Source: Bradyrhizobium sp. CCGB01
GTDB lineage: Bacteria > Pseudomonadota > Alphaproteobacteria > Rhizobiales > Xanthobacteraceae
NCBI RefSeq assembly: GCF_024199795.1
Contig: NZ_JANADK010000001.1
Span: 4,402,001 to 4,466,000, forward strand
Direction of reading: 5' to 3'
Length of the DNA stretch: 64,000 bases
Position numbers and translations under genes: made by a program. The notes beneath the pieces were generated by a model. That model did not search any database. It saw only the letters and a program-made list of their open reading frames with translations, and had not been told where the DNA came from. This document shows, in pieces, positions 28,331 to 36,854 of this stretch. Each line of letters opens with the position of its first letter. Positions within the stretch are counted from its first letter, which is position 1.

Positions 28331-28373
28331 GTAGGGTGGGCAAAGGCGCGTTTGCGCCGTGCCCACCTTTTTC
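28331..28373 (+). terminator. Rho-independent terminator built from a GTAGGGTGGGC repeat
   Basis: GGTGGGC (28335-28341) pairs with GCCCACC (28361-28367), with an inner GGCGC/GCGCC stem, followed directly by TTTTTCC. The GTAGGGTGGGCAAAGGCGC sequence is one I recall as a recurrent Bradyrhizobium intergenic repeat. It ends transcription of the sugar/thiolase genes. Confidence 0.8.
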
Positions 28374-28447
28374 CTTGCGCTAGATCAAGGTGTGCACGCT
28401 TCGCTTTGCTCACCTTGACGCTCCTGATTGATTTGCGGAAAAGCATC

Positions 28448-28654
28448 ATGAGCAACGACTACGAAGACTCGCTGTCGATGGAAGCCCTCAACGATCGCAT
28501 CGCGATCCTCGAGGACAATATCCGCCAGCTCATCGAGCAGGCCGCGGCCGCTTCCGGCGAGCAGAACGAGTCGCGGATCGCCGACCGCATCAACCAGCAG
28601 AACGACGAGCTCGACCGTCTCATCAAGATCCGCGAATCCCGCCAGAAGAAATAG
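28448..28654 (+). CDS. Small coiled-coil hypothetical protein (68 aa)
   Basis: The ATG at 28448 gives MSNDYEDSLSMEALNDRIAI and 68 residues. The frame is open further upstream, but that part falls in the terminator region. The sequence is highly charged with heptad-like spacing (ILEDNIRQLIEQA; INQQNDELDRLIKIRES), predicting a long coiled coil. There is no signal peptide, membrane span or enzyme motif. SlyX-like proteins are similar in size and style, but I see no diagnostic match. It is apparently monocistronic. Confidence 0.6.
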   Translation: MSNDYEDSLSMEALNDRIAILEDNIRQLIEQAAAASGEQNESRIADRINQQNDELDRLIKIRESRQKK

Positions 28655-28773
28655 CGGCCGTATCGCCGCGCATGCGGCCATACGCCGGCCGCCCTTGCGC
28701 GCGCGGCATGACTGCCCTTAGCTGGACCGAAATCGCGGGGCCCGCTTGAGCCCGCGCAATCGGGAGCGAATGA

Positions 28774-29973
28774 ATGGGGCCGCTGAAGGGCATCAAGGTC
28801 GTCGACATGACCACCGTGCTGATGGGGCCCTATGCGACCCAGATGCTCGGCGACTACGGTGCCGACGTCATCAAGGTGGAATCGCTCGACGGCGACGTCA
28901 CCCGCCTGATCGGTCCGATGCGCCATGCCGGCATGGGCCCGGTGTTCCTCAACACCAACCGCAGCAAGCGCTCGATCTGTCTCGACCTCAAGAAGCCCGC
29001 GGGCCGCGAGGCCGTGCTGCGGCTTTTGAAGGACGCCGACGTGCTCGTCTACAACGTCCGCCCGCAGGCGATGGCGCGGCTTCAGCTCGGCTATGACGTC
29101 GTCTCCGCAATCAACCCGCGCCTGGTCTATGCCGGCGTGTTCGGCTTCGGCCAGGACGGGCCTTATGCCGCCAAGCCCGCCTATGACGATCTGATCCAGG
29201 GCGCCACCGCGCTCCCCGCCTTGATGGCGCAGACCGGAGACGGCGTGCCGCGCTACGTGCCGAACGCGCTGGTCGACCGTATCGTCGGTCTCACCGCCGT
29301 CGGCGCGATCTGCGCCAGCCTCGTGCATCGGGATCGCACCGGCCGCGGCCAGCGCGTCGACATCCCGATGTTCGAGACCATGGCCGGCTTCGTCATGGGC
29401 GATCACATGGGCGGGCTCACCTATGAGCCGCCGCTCGACAAGGGCGGCTACGCCCGCCACCTCTCGCGCGACCGCAGGCCCTACAAGACCTCGGACGGCT
29501 ATCTCAGCGTCATCGTCTACAACGACAAGCAGTGGGAGAATTTCTTCAAGGCAACGAGCCGCGACGATCTGCGCGCCGATCCCAAATTCGCGACCTTCGC
29601 CGGCCGCGCCGCCAACATCGACGTCGTCTATGCCGAGCTCGCGCGCATCTTCGAGACGCGTACCACGGCCGAGTGGATCGATCTGCTGACCAAGGCCGAC
29701 GTGCCTGTCATGCCGATGCACGACCTCGCATCGATCCTGCACGACGAGCATCTGGAGGCGACGAATTTCTTCCCGGTCGTGAACCATCCGACGGAAGGGC
29801 CGATCCGCAGCATGAAGGTGACGGCGAGCTGGTCCGAGACCGAGGCCGAGACTGTCAGGCTGGCGCCGCGGCTCAACGAGCATGGCGCGGAGATTCTTCA
29901 CGGGATCGGCTATTCCCAGGACGAGATCGCCGCCATGGTCCGCGACGGCGTCACGCGTTCGCCGCCGGAGTAG
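28774..29973 (+). CDS. CaiB/BaiF-family (class III) CoA-transferase
   Basis: The 399-residue enzyme begins with the family motif GIKVVDMTTVLMGPYATQML and shows the conserved LGADVIKVE-like LGDYGADVIKVES. The catalytic Asp lies in KPAYDDLIQGATAL. The terminal part is GYSQDEIAAM. It moves CoA between acyl groups. It is followed after 9 bases by a thiolase-like gene and a DUF35 gene, suggesting an acyl-CoA degradation unit whose substrate is unknown. The ribosome-binding site is CGGGAGCGA. Confidence 0.9.
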   Translation: MGPLKGIKVVDMTTVLMGPYATQMLGDYGADVIKVESLDGDVTRLIGPMRHAGMGPVFLNTNRSKRSICLDLKKPAGREAVLRLLKDADVLVYNVRPQAMARLQLGYDVVSAINPRLVYAGVFGFGQDGPYAAKPAYDDLIQGATALPALMAQTGDGVPRYVPNALVDRIVGLTAVGAICASLVHRDRTGRGQRVDIPMFETMAGFVMGDHMGGLTYEPPLDKGGYARHLSRDRRPYKTSDGYLSVIVYNDKQWENFFKATSRDDLRADPKFATFAGRAANIDVVYAELARIFETRTTAEWIDLLTKADVPVMPMHDLASILHDEHLEATNFFPVVNHPTEGPIRSMKVTASWSETEAETVRLAPRLNEHGAEILHGIGYSQDEIAAMVRDGVTRSPPE

Positions 29974-29982
29974 GGAGGGCAT

Positions 29983-31119
29983 ATGAGCTTCATCACCGGC
30001 GTCGGCCTCACGCCTTTCGGCAAGCACGAAGGCTCGTCCTCGCTCGACCTGATGAGCAAGGCCGCCCAAGCCGCGCTCGACGATGCCGGGCTGAAGCGCG
30101 CCGAGATCGACGGCATCCTCTGCGGCTATTCGACCGTCTCGCCGCACATCATGCTGGCCACCGTCTTCGCCGAGCATTTTGGCATCCGCCCGTCTTACGC
30201 CCATGCTGTGCAGGTCGGCGGCGCCACCGGGCTCGCGATGACGATGCTGGCGCATCATCTCGTCGAGGCAAATGTTGCGCGCAACGTGCTCGTCGTCGCC
30301 GGCGAAAATCGCCTCACCGGGCAAAGCCGCGACGCCTCGATCCAGGCCTTGGCGCAGGTCGGCCATCCCGACTACGAGGTGCCGCTGGGGCCGACCATTC
30401 CCGCCTATTACGGCCTGGTCGCCACCCGCTACATGCACGAATACGGCGTGACCGAAGAGGATCTCGCCGAATTCGCCGTGCTGATGCGCGCCCACGCCTG
30501 CACCCACCCCGGCGCGCAATTCCACGACCCCATCACGGTCGCCGATGTCATGGCCTCGAAGCCGGTGGCGATGCCGCTCAAATTGCTCGACTGCTGCCCG
30601 GTCTCCGACGGCGGCGCCGCCTTCGTTGTCAGCCGCGAGCGGACCGGCGAGGCCGGCGTGCGCATCCGCGGCTGCGCGCAGGCGCATACCCATCAGCATG
30701 TCACCGCCGCGCCCGCGCTCAGCGAGCTCGGGGCCGAAATCTCCATCGCTCGCGCCAGGGAGGCCACGGGCCTTGCGATCTCGGACGTGCGCTACGCCGC
30801 GATCTACGACAGCTTTACGATCACGCTCGCGATGCTGCTGGAAGACCTCGGCCTTGCCGGCCGCGGCGAGGCCGCCGCCCGCGTGCGATCAGGCCATTTC
30901 GGTTGCGACGGCGCGATGCCGCTCAACACCCATGGCGGGCTGCTCAGCTACGGTCATTGCGGGGTCGGCGGCGCCATGGCGCATCTGGTCGAGGCGCATT
31001 TGCAGATGACGGAGCGGGCTGCGAATCGGCAGGTGCGCGATGCCTCGATTGCACTGCTGCACGGCGACGGCGGCGTGCTGTCGTCGCACGTCAGCATGTT
31101 TCTGGAGCGGGTGCGATGA
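29983..31119 (+). CDS. Thiolase-like protein lacking the nucleophilic cysteine
   Basis: The 378-residue thiolase-fold protein aligns with normal thiolases around HAVQVGGATGLAMTM. There the acyl-accepting cysteine is replaced by glycine (G80; compare ENACATGSA in the 27-kb thiolase). The C-terminal part has GGLLSYGHCGVGGAMAH. It is followed by a DUF35 OB-fold gene overlapping by ATGA. Thiolase-like/DUF35 pairs are known from sterol side-chain degradation (Ltp2 retro-aldolases) and related acyl-CoA chemistry. Normal Claisen thiolysis is unlikely; retro-aldol cleavage is an inference. Confidence 0.85.
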   Translation: MSFITGVGLTPFGKHEGSSSLDLMSKAAQAALDDAGLKRAEIDGILCGYSTVSPHIMLATVFAEHFGIRPSYAHAVQVGGATGLAMTMLAHHLVEANVARNVLVVAGENRLTGQSRDASIQALAQVGHPDYEVPLGPTIPAYYGLVATRYMHEYGVTEEDLAEFAVLMRAHACTHPGAQFHDPITVADVMASKPVAMPLKLLDCCPVSDGGAAFVVSRERTGEAGVRIRGCAQAHTHQHVTAAPALSELGAEISIARAREATGLAISDVRYAAIYDSFTITLAMLLEDLGLAGRGEAAARVRSGHFGCDGAMPLNTHGGLLSYGHCGVGGAMAHLVEAHLQMTERAANRQVRDASIALLHGDGGVLSSHVSMFLERVR

Positions 31120-31478
31120 GCGAGCGTCTGGCGGATTGGACCAAAGGCGAGCAGGCCATCACCTACCAGACCTGCGCCGCATGCAGCCATGTGCAATATT
31201 TTCATCGCGCCTTTTGCGCGGCGTGCGGTGCGCCCGATCCGCGCGATGCGCGTGCCAGCGGCAAGGGCAGGGTGTATGCGACGTCGCTGGTGTGCCGCGC
31301 CGCCACGCCCGAGACCCGCGCGCACGTACCCTACAACATCCTGCTGGTCGATTGCGCCGAGGGCTTTCGCATGATGGCGCACGGCGAGACGAATCTAGCT
31401 ATCGGCGATGAGGTCACCGCGAGCTTCCCGACGTTCGCCGGCAAGCTCGTGCCGTTTTTCAGCAAAAGGAAAAAGTAG
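31116..31478 (+). CDS. Zn-ribbon/OB-fold protein (DUF35), partner of the thiolase-like protein
   Basis: The ATG at 31116 overlaps the preceding stop (ATGA), giving 120 residues; the open frame upstream is antisense-like noise within that gene. Four zinc cysteines form a rubredoxin-like knuckle (TCAACSHVQYFHRAFCAACG). An OB-fold follows (GRVYATSLVCRAATPETR; PYNILLVDCAEGFRMMAH). DUF35 proteins form complexes with thiolase-like enzymes and help bind acyl-CoA. The tight overlap with the upstream gene supports a heteromeric enzyme. Confidence 0.9.
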   Translation: MSERLADWTKGEQAITYQTCAACSHVQYFHRAFCAACGAPDPRDARASGKGRVYATSLVCRAATPETRAHVPYNILLVDCAEGFRMMAHGETNLAIGDEVTASFPTFAGKLVPFFSKRKK

Positions 31479-31482
31479 GATC

Positions 31483-31567
31483 CGTCATTCGGGGGCGGTC
31501 CAAGGGACCGAACCTGGAACGGGATTTCTGGGCTTGGCGTTGTGCGAGGCGCCACCCCGGAATGACG
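31483..31567. repeat. Intergenic palindromic repeat, CGTCATTC...GAATGACG type
   Basis: The element is bounded by CGTCATTCGGGGGCGG and GCCACCCCGGAATGACG, which are inverted copies. It has a less conserved middle (CCGAACCTGGAACGGGATTT). I recall it as a frequent intergenic repeat in Bradyrhizobium. It lies just after the DUF35 gene and may act as its terminator. Confidence 0.7.
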
Positions 31568-31589
31568 AAAACACTCTACGCAACTCTTG

Positions 31590-31691
31590 CTAACGCCCGT
31601 AGAACAATATGCTGGCGATGACGAGCATCGCCATCACCGCCAGCATATGCGCGAGCGCTTCCGAGGCCGCCCCCTTGGTGGCTTCCTTCAT
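31590..31691 (-). CDS. 33-codon single-span membrane peptide
   Basis: The ATG at 31691 is preceded on its strand by AGGGAGAAAAAGGC. It reads MKEATKGAASEALAHMLAVM and continues AMLVIASILFYGR before a TAG at 31592-31590. A short charged, amphipathic head is followed by one hydrophobic span of about 17 residues. This is the typical layout of small inner-membrane regulatory peptides. I recognise no family and its role is unknown. The good ribosome-binding site and coherent composition argue that it is translated. Confidence 0.55.
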   Translation of the reverse strand: MKEATKGAASEALAHMLAVMAMLVIASILFYGR

Positions 31692-31963
31692 GCCTTTTTC
31701 TCCCTAGACTTGGGCGTGACTCATCGTTGCGCGCGCTGCGCACCCGGCGGTCAATTATTTTACTCGGAACACCCCACTTCGAGTACTCACTGCGATTTGT
31801 CCCCACGCGGCGAATATCGACTGTGCCAAGGTCGATCAGCAATGCGGCGGCAATTTGACTCGATGATGTTGCTCCTGCGGTCGCGTAAGAATAGAGTTTC
31901 GTGGAACTTTCGCCCCTAACGACAAAAAGCATCAAAGGCTCAGGGAAATTCTTCAGGTAAATC

Positions 31964-32491
31964 ATGGCCCGCATCACCTACAGCGACCCGTCCAGGGCAT
32001 CCGACCGCACCCGCGAAATTCTCGACAAGAACCGCAACGCGAACATCTTCCGCATGATGGCGCACTCGCCCAGCTACTTTGAGCAGTACTGCCGGCTCGG
32101 CGGAGCCATCCGGCATAAGGGCGAGCTCGATCCCGTCGTGCGCGAGCTCGCGATCACCCGTACCGGCATTTTGTGCGAGGCGCCGTACGAGATCGTCGCG
32201 CACAAGCGCATCGGAAAGAATGTCGGGGTCACCGACGAGCAGAACGAAGCGCTCGAGAATTGGCAGGCAGCGACCTGCTTCAATGAGGTGCAGCGCGCCG
32301 CGCTCGCGTTCACCGACGAGATCGTGAAGCTGAAGAAGCCGACGGATGCGACGTTCAAGGCGATCGCATCGAAGCTGACGCCGGCCGCGCTGGTCGAGCT
32401 GCAACTTTCGGTCGGCTTCTACATCATGACGTCAAAGTTTCTGGAGACCTTCGAGATCGACCTCCAGCCCGTAACCGAAGTGGTGGGCTGA
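31964..32491 (+). CDS. Carboxymuconolactone decarboxylase (AhpD-like) family protein
   Basis: This 175-residue all-helical protein has the CMD/AhpD-fold core ELAITRTGILCEAPYEIVAHKRIGKNVGV, which is shown here as ELAITRTGILCEAPY then EIVAHKRIGK. The proton-relay Glu and His are present, but only one cysteine remains where AhpD peroxidases have CxxC. A thiol-peroxidase activity is therefore doubtful, and a decarboxylase-like or unknown role is likelier. The 272 bases upstream hold no other gene; they include the promoter region shared with the divergent 33-codon gene. Confidence 0.85.
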   Translation: MARITYSDPSRASDRTREILDKNRNANIFRMMAHSPSYFEQYCRLGGAIRHKGELDPVVRELAITRTGILCEAPYEIVAHKRIGKNVGVTDEQNEALENWQAATCFNEVQRAALAFTDEIVKLKKPTDATFKAIASKLTPAALVELQLSVGFYIMTSKFLETFEIDLQPVTEVVG

Positions 32492-32511
32492 TCCGAAAAC
32501 CACGGCGAGGG

Positions 32512-32820
32512 ATGTCCATGACGATCGATGAATATGCGGTCTGGGCCGCGAGCATTGCGAAAGTCGATGAGCATCCGTCCAACGAGCGGCTGTCCTATCT
32601 CGGGCTCGGCCTCGCCGGCGAATCCGGCGAGGTCGCCGACCACATCAAGAAGCTGCTGCGCGATGACTGGCTCGACAAGGCGGGGCTGGTCGATGAGCTC
32701 GGCGACGTCATCTACTACTGGGCCTGCCTGTGTGCAGCGACCGGCCAGCAGCCGTCCGAACTGCTCAAGGCGAGCGCTGCCAAGATCAAGCGGCGGCTCA
32801 GCGAGGCCGCGAGTCGCTAG
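32512..32820 (+). CDS. MazG-like nucleotide pyrophosphohydrolase
   Basis: The 102-residue protein (or 100 from the second ATG at 32518) has the MazG-fold metal motif in order: GLAGESGEVADHIKK (E-x-x-E) and LVDELGDVIYYWACL (E-x-x-D). Single-domain members hydrolyse non-canonical or excess NTPs to NMPs. It starts 20 bases after the CMD-family gene and is probably co-transcribed with it. It ends 5 bases before the convergent glutaminase gene. Confidence 0.88.
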   Translation: MSMTIDEYAVWAASIAKVDEHPSNERLSYLGLGLAGESGEVADHIKKLLRDDWLDKAGLVDELGDVIYYWACLCAATGQQPSELLKASAAKIKRRLSEAASR

Positions 32821-32825
32821 GCCAC

Positions 32826-34673
32826 CTACGTCGACGTCAGGATATCCACCTTCGCGTTGGCGACGATCAGGCGGTCGGCCAGCAGCTGCGCCAGATTGCG
32901 CATGACACGCTCGCTCGCGCGCGGGTGCTGCCTGCGGAAGCGCTCGAAATCCTTCAGCGGCACTTCATACGCCGTCGCCGCCATGTCCGAGTACACGTCG
33001 GCCGAGCGGGTCGGCTCCAGCAGCGCCATCTCGCCGAAGGCCATGCCGGCGGTCAGCGTCGCCAGCCGCACCCCGTCAGGCAGGGTGACATGCACGGCGC
33101 CGCTGCGCAGGAAGAACAAGGAATCGGCGGGATCGCCTGCGGTCAGAATTTTCGCGCCGGATTGAAAGGTCCGGATCGTGCAGATCGAGGCGAGGTCGGT
33201 CAGCTCTTCCTCGCTCATGCCTGACAGCAGCGGCTGTTCGGCAAGCTCGGTGGTCTCGTGGAAATCGATCGAGCCGCCATAGCGATAGACGATCTGGTCT
33301 TCCGCCCATTCGATCGCGGTGTCGAGCAGATAGAAGTCGCGGACGTTCTTCAGCTCCGCCGTCCATTCTCGCAGGCTGTCCCATTCCTTCGAGGCACGCC
33401 TGACGCCTGACAGCACGACGGTCACGTTCAGCGCCGCGAGCTCTTCGAACGCTTCGGCCACAAGCCGCGCTCCGGCGCGGGTGGTGGAGGTGACGCGGTG
33501 GAGGTCGAAGATCACGATCTGCGGCCGCGGCTGTCCGGCGAGCCGACGCGAGACGTAGTCGACCGCCGACAGCGACAGCGTGCCGACCAGCTCGATGACC
33601 CGCACCTCCTGCTCATGCCCGGCCAGGATCTCGCGCTCCTGCGGGCGGCGGACGCGGCGGGACGGGCTCTTGCCGATGTCGTAGTCGGCGATGACGGCGT
33701 TGCGCGCATCGTCGCTGCGATTGAGCATGTGCAGGTCGTAATGCGAGGACAGCGCCTCGCAGACCTTGATGCCGCGCACGCTGTTGCCGTGCTTGTCGAG
33801 CTTCGGCGAATAGCTGCCGAGCCCGAGGCGGGCAGGCAGGGCGGCGAGGATGCCGCCGCCGACGCCGCTCTTGGCGGGGATTCCGATCCGGTAGATCCAT
33901 TCGCCGGCATAATCGTACATGCCTGACGACGTCATCACCGACAGCGTGCGCGAGATTGCGTAGGGCGTCACCACCTGCTCGCCCGTCACCGGATTGACGC
34001 CTCGGTTGGCCAGCGTTGCCGCCATCACGGCGATGTCGCGCGCGGTGACCAGCACCGCGCATTGCCGGAAATAGACGTCGAGCACGCCGGCGACATTGTC
34101 CGAGATCACGGCGTTCGTCTTGAGGAGATAGCCGATGGCACGGTTGCGGTCGCCGGTCTGGCTTTCCGAGGCGTAGACGGCTTCGTCCACGGCGAGGTCA
34201 CGTCCGGCAAAACGGCTGAGCGCGAGCCGGATCTGCTCGAAGGCCTCCGGGCCCTTGCTGTCGTAGATCAGCCCGGTGCAGGCGATCGCGCCGGCATTGA
34301 CCATCGGGTTGAACGGATGGTTGTCGGAGTTGAGCCGGATCGAGTTGAAGGGATCGCCGGAGGGCTCGACGCCGATCGCGCTCTCGACCCGGCCGGCGCC
34401 CAGCAGGTCCAGCGCCAGCGCGAAGACGAACGGCTTTGACATCGACTGGATGGTGAAGGGCACCCTGGAGTCGCCGACCTCATAGACGTGGCCGTCCAGC
34501 GTCGCGAGGCTGATGCCAAAATGGGCAGGGTCGGCCTTGCTCAGCTCGGGGATGTAGTCGGCGACGGCGCCAGAGCTCTCCGCCGAGAATTCGTTGAGGC
34601 AAATGTCCAGAAACCGCAGCAAGGGCGGTTTCGAGCGGGTCCAGGCGGAGGCGAGAGGCGAAAGCGGTGTCAT
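32826..34673 (-). CDS. glsA: Glutaminase A fused to STAS and cyclic-nucleotide-binding domains
   Basis: The 615-residue protein has three domains. Residues about 20-320 are a serine-dependent glutaminase: S77-x-x-K80 in IQSMSKPF, NAGAIA near 127-132, ESQTGDRNRA at 170-179, and GIPAKSGVGGGI at 264-275. Residues about 355-465 are a STAS domain (VRVIELVGTLSLSAVDYV; IVIFDLHRV). Residues about 480-600 are a cNMP-binding domain with the phosphate-binding cassette FGEMALLEPTRSADV. It converts glutamine to glutamate and ammonia; the added domains suggest control by a partner protein and cAMP/cGMP. Bacterial GlsA is normally about 310 residues. It lies 22 bases after the TRAP permease gene. Confidence 0.93.
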   Translation of the reverse strand: MTPLSPLASAWTRSKPPLLRFLDICLNEFSAESSGAVADYIPELSKADPAHFGISLATLDGHVYEVGDSRVPFTIQSMSKPFVFALALDLLGAGRVESAIGVEPSGDPFNSIRLNSDNHPFNPMVNAGAIACTGLIYDSKGPEAFEQIRLALSRFAGRDLAVDEAVYASESQTGDRNRAIGYLLKTNAVISDNVAGVLDVYFRQCAVLVTARDIAVMAATLANRGVNPVTGEQVVTPYAISRTLSVMTSSGMYDYAGEWIYRIGIPAKSGVGGGILAALPARLGLGSYSPKLDKHGNSVRGIKVCEALSSHYDLHMLNRSDDARNAVIADYDIGKSPSRRVRRPQEREILAGHEQEVRVIELVGTLSLSAVDYVSRRLAGQPRPQIVIFDLHRVTSTTRAGARLVAEAFEELAALNVTVVLSGVRRASKEWDSLREWTAELKNVRDFYLLDTAIEWAEDQIVYRYGGSIDFHETTELAEQPLLSGMSEEELTDLASICTIRTFQSGAKILTAGDPADSLFFLRSGAVHVTLPDGVRLATLTAGMAFGEMALLEPTRSADVYSDMAATAYEVPLKDFERFRRQHPRASERVMRNLAQLLADRLIVANAKVDILTST

Positions 34674-34695
34674 CGCCTCTCTTTGTGCAACGCAA

Positions 34696-36771
34696 TCAGG
34701 GTGCGCGCAACCCGTCCGGCACGATCGTCCGCCGACGGACCAGAACCAGGGCGATCAAAGCCGTCGGCACCAGGATGGCGAGCCCTAGCAGCGTCACCTG
34801 CATCTGCGACAGCGGCATGATCCCGCCGCCGGGCGTGGCCACCACGAAGCCGCCGATCACCAGCAGCACGCGGATCGGCCATTCCAGCGCACCGGTGCCG
34901 CGCAGATCCCCGACGAAGGGCTGGTAGCCCTGGATGCCGCCGCAGATGAAAAGCGTGCCGAACGCCGCGAGCCCCATCAGGCCGAGACCAGCGAGATAGG
35001 GGCTCGGTCCCTGCAGCACCAGTGCCGGATTGAGCACGAAGAAAAACGGGATGAAGTAGATGATGCTGCCGACCCACATCGATTCCCAACCCGTCTTCAT
35101 CGCCGGGGAGCCCGCGATGCCGGCCGCCGCGAAGGACGCGATCGCGACCGGCGGGGTGATCGACGACAGCATGCCCCAGTAGAAGATGAACATGTGCACG
35201 GCCATCCTGTTGAGCCCGAGCTTCTCGAGCGCGGGCGCGACCAGGATGGCGAGGAAGATGTAGCAGGCCGTCGTCGTCAGCCCGAGGCCGAGGATGAGAC
35301 TGGTGAGGGCGCACATGCCGAGCAGCAGGAAGGGATTGTCGCCGGCAATATGCAGCAAATCGTTGGCGAGGCTCGAAACCACGCCTGTCATCGAGAATGC
35401 GCCGATCAGCAGGCCGCAGCCGGCGAGGATGCCGACGAGCTCGACGAAGGTGCGTCCGTTGACCTCCAGGAATTTGCCGATCGTGCCCAGCGTCCATCGC
35501 GTGTCCTTGGAAAAGAGCTGGTTGAGCACCAGCAGCAGCGCGGTGGCGTAGAACGGCGCGTGGCTCTCGCGCTTGAAATAGAGCAGCATCACGATCAGGA
35601 GCGCGATGACGAAGACGTAGTACCAGCCGTCCTTGATCGTATCCATGATCCGCGGCAGCTCGGCGCGCGGAATGCCTTTCAGCCCGTGGCGCGCAGCATA
35701 GGAGTCGACCTGCATGAACAGGCCGATGTAATAGAGCGCGGCGGGAATGATCGCGGCGATCGCGACGTCGGCGTAGCTGACATTGAGGAACTGCGCGATC
35801 ACGAAGGCGGTTGCGCCCATCACCGGCGGCGCCAGCACGGCGCCGGTCGAGGCGCAGGCCTCGATCGCGCCGGCATAGGATGCGCGGAAGCCGCTCTTCT
35901 TCATGACAGGAATGGTCATGGTGCCGGCGGTCAGCACGTTGGAGATGATCGAGCCCGACATCATGCCGAGCAGCCCGCTGGCAAAGATGCAGACCTTGGC
36001 CGCGCCTCCGCGAAACGTGCCGCACAGCGCGAAGGCGAGGTTGATGAAGAATTTTCCGGCGCCGGTCATCATCAGCGCAGTGCCGAACACCAGGAAGCCG
36101 ATGACGGTGTCGGCAAACGCCTGGATGGGGATGCCGAGCAAGCTCTCGCCCGACAGCACGTGATAGGCGGTGGCCTGTTCCAGCGTCGACTGCGTGCCGC
36201 GGAATGGTCCGAGCCAGCTGGATTCCGCAAACAGCGGATAGACGGTGAAGGGGAGCACGCTTAGCAGCAGGCTCCAGCCGCCGGTGCGGCGCAGCGCCTC
36301 CATCAGCATCACCCACATCACGAGGCCCGCCGCGATCACGGTGTTCGGCGCACCGCCGAATTCCCAGCCGGCCTCCGCCGCCTTGCGCACGTTCGACATC
36401 AACAGCAGTGCGGCGGCAAAGGTGACGACGAAGCAGACGAGGTCGTACCAGGGGATGCGGTCGAGCGGCGCGCGCTCCGTCCCCGGGAAGATCAGGAAGG
36501 TGAACGGCAGCATCAGCGCGATCAGGAGGTAAAAATACTCCGTGTTGAGCTGGGTGTAGCCGATGAAGAAGCGCAGCGAGAATTGCTGGTTGATGCAGAG
36601 CAGGATGGTCGCCGCGGTCGCGACGACGAGCGTCCAGCGCCAGGCGCCGCGCAGCGTGCGGACGCGCGTGACTTCCGCTTCCTGCATGTTGCCGGCGGCG
36701 CCGTGCGGATCGTCGAACACGACCCGCTTGGCCTCGTCCTGCGAGGCGGTGGAGACTGAAGCAGACGACAT
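34696..36771 (-). CDS. TRAP transporter fused permease (DctQ-DctM, TAXI type)
   Basis: The 691-residue membrane protein joins a small DctQ-like part (first four spans, up to about 170) to a large DctM part (for example SGSIISNVLTAGTMTIPVMK; GLGLTTTACYIFLAILVAPAL; SSITPPVAIASFAAAGIAG). Such fusions accompany TAXI-class binding proteins and import organic acids or amino acids with sodium or protons. The TAXI gene is immediately upstream, beyond a palindromic repeat. The glutaminase fusion follows after 22 bases. Confidence 0.93.
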   Translation of the reverse strand: MSSASVSTASQDEAKRVVFDDPHGAAGNMQEAEVTRVRTLRGAWRWTLVVATAATILLCINQQFSLRFFIGYTQLNTEYFYLLIALMLPFTFLIFPGTERAPLDRIPWYDLVCFVVTFAAALLLMSNVRKAAEAGWEFGGAPNTVIAAGLVMWVMLMEALRRTGGWSLLLSVLPFTVYPLFAESSWLGPFRGTQSTLEQATAYHVLSGESLLGIPIQAFADTVIGFLVFGTALMMTGAGKFFINLAFALCGTFRGGAAKVCIFASGLLGMMSGSIISNVLTAGTMTIPVMKKSGFRASYAGAIEACASTGAVLAPPVMGATAFVIAQFLNVSYADVAIAAIIPAALYYIGLFMQVDSYAARHGLKGIPRAELPRIMDTIKDGWYYVFVIALLIVMLLYFKRESHAPFYATALLLVLNQLFSKDTRWTLGTIGKFLEVNGRTFVELVGILAGCGLLIGAFSMTGVVSSLANDLLHIAGDNPFLLLGMCALTSLILGLGLTTTACYIFLAILVAPALEKLGLNRMAVHMFIFYWGMLSSITPPVAIASFAAAGIAGSPAMKTGWESMWVGSIIYFIPFFFVLNPALVLQGPSPYLAGLGLMGLAAFGTLFICGGIQGYQPFVGDLRGTGALEWPIRVLLVIGGFVVATPGGGIMPLSQMQVTLLGLAILVPTALIALVLVRRRTIVPDGLRAP

Positions 36772-36854
36772 GATCGACCCCGCGCGTGGGCTAATAATTG
36801 CTGACTAGAGCAAAGTGGTTGTTGAGTGAACCGATCGGGCCGCGGGCGCGCTTA

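Noticed and set aside
28459..30699. A 746-codon open frame on the minus strand
   Set aside because: It lies antisense to the CoA-transferase and thiolase-like genes, is rich in His, Asp and Arg without any domain motif, and mirrors the codon bias of the plus-strand genes. It is a high-GC shadow frame.
29532..31115. Long plus-strand open frame before the DUF35 start
   Set aside because: It is out of frame with the CoA-transferase and thiolase-like genes and is composed of Arg/Ala/His-rich sequence. Only the last 120 codons, from 31116, form a real protein.
31890..31925. GGAAC-containing sequence before the CMD gene as an ECF (EcfG-type) promoter
   Set aside because: The -35-like GGAAC is present, but no GTT -10 element follows at 16-18 bases.
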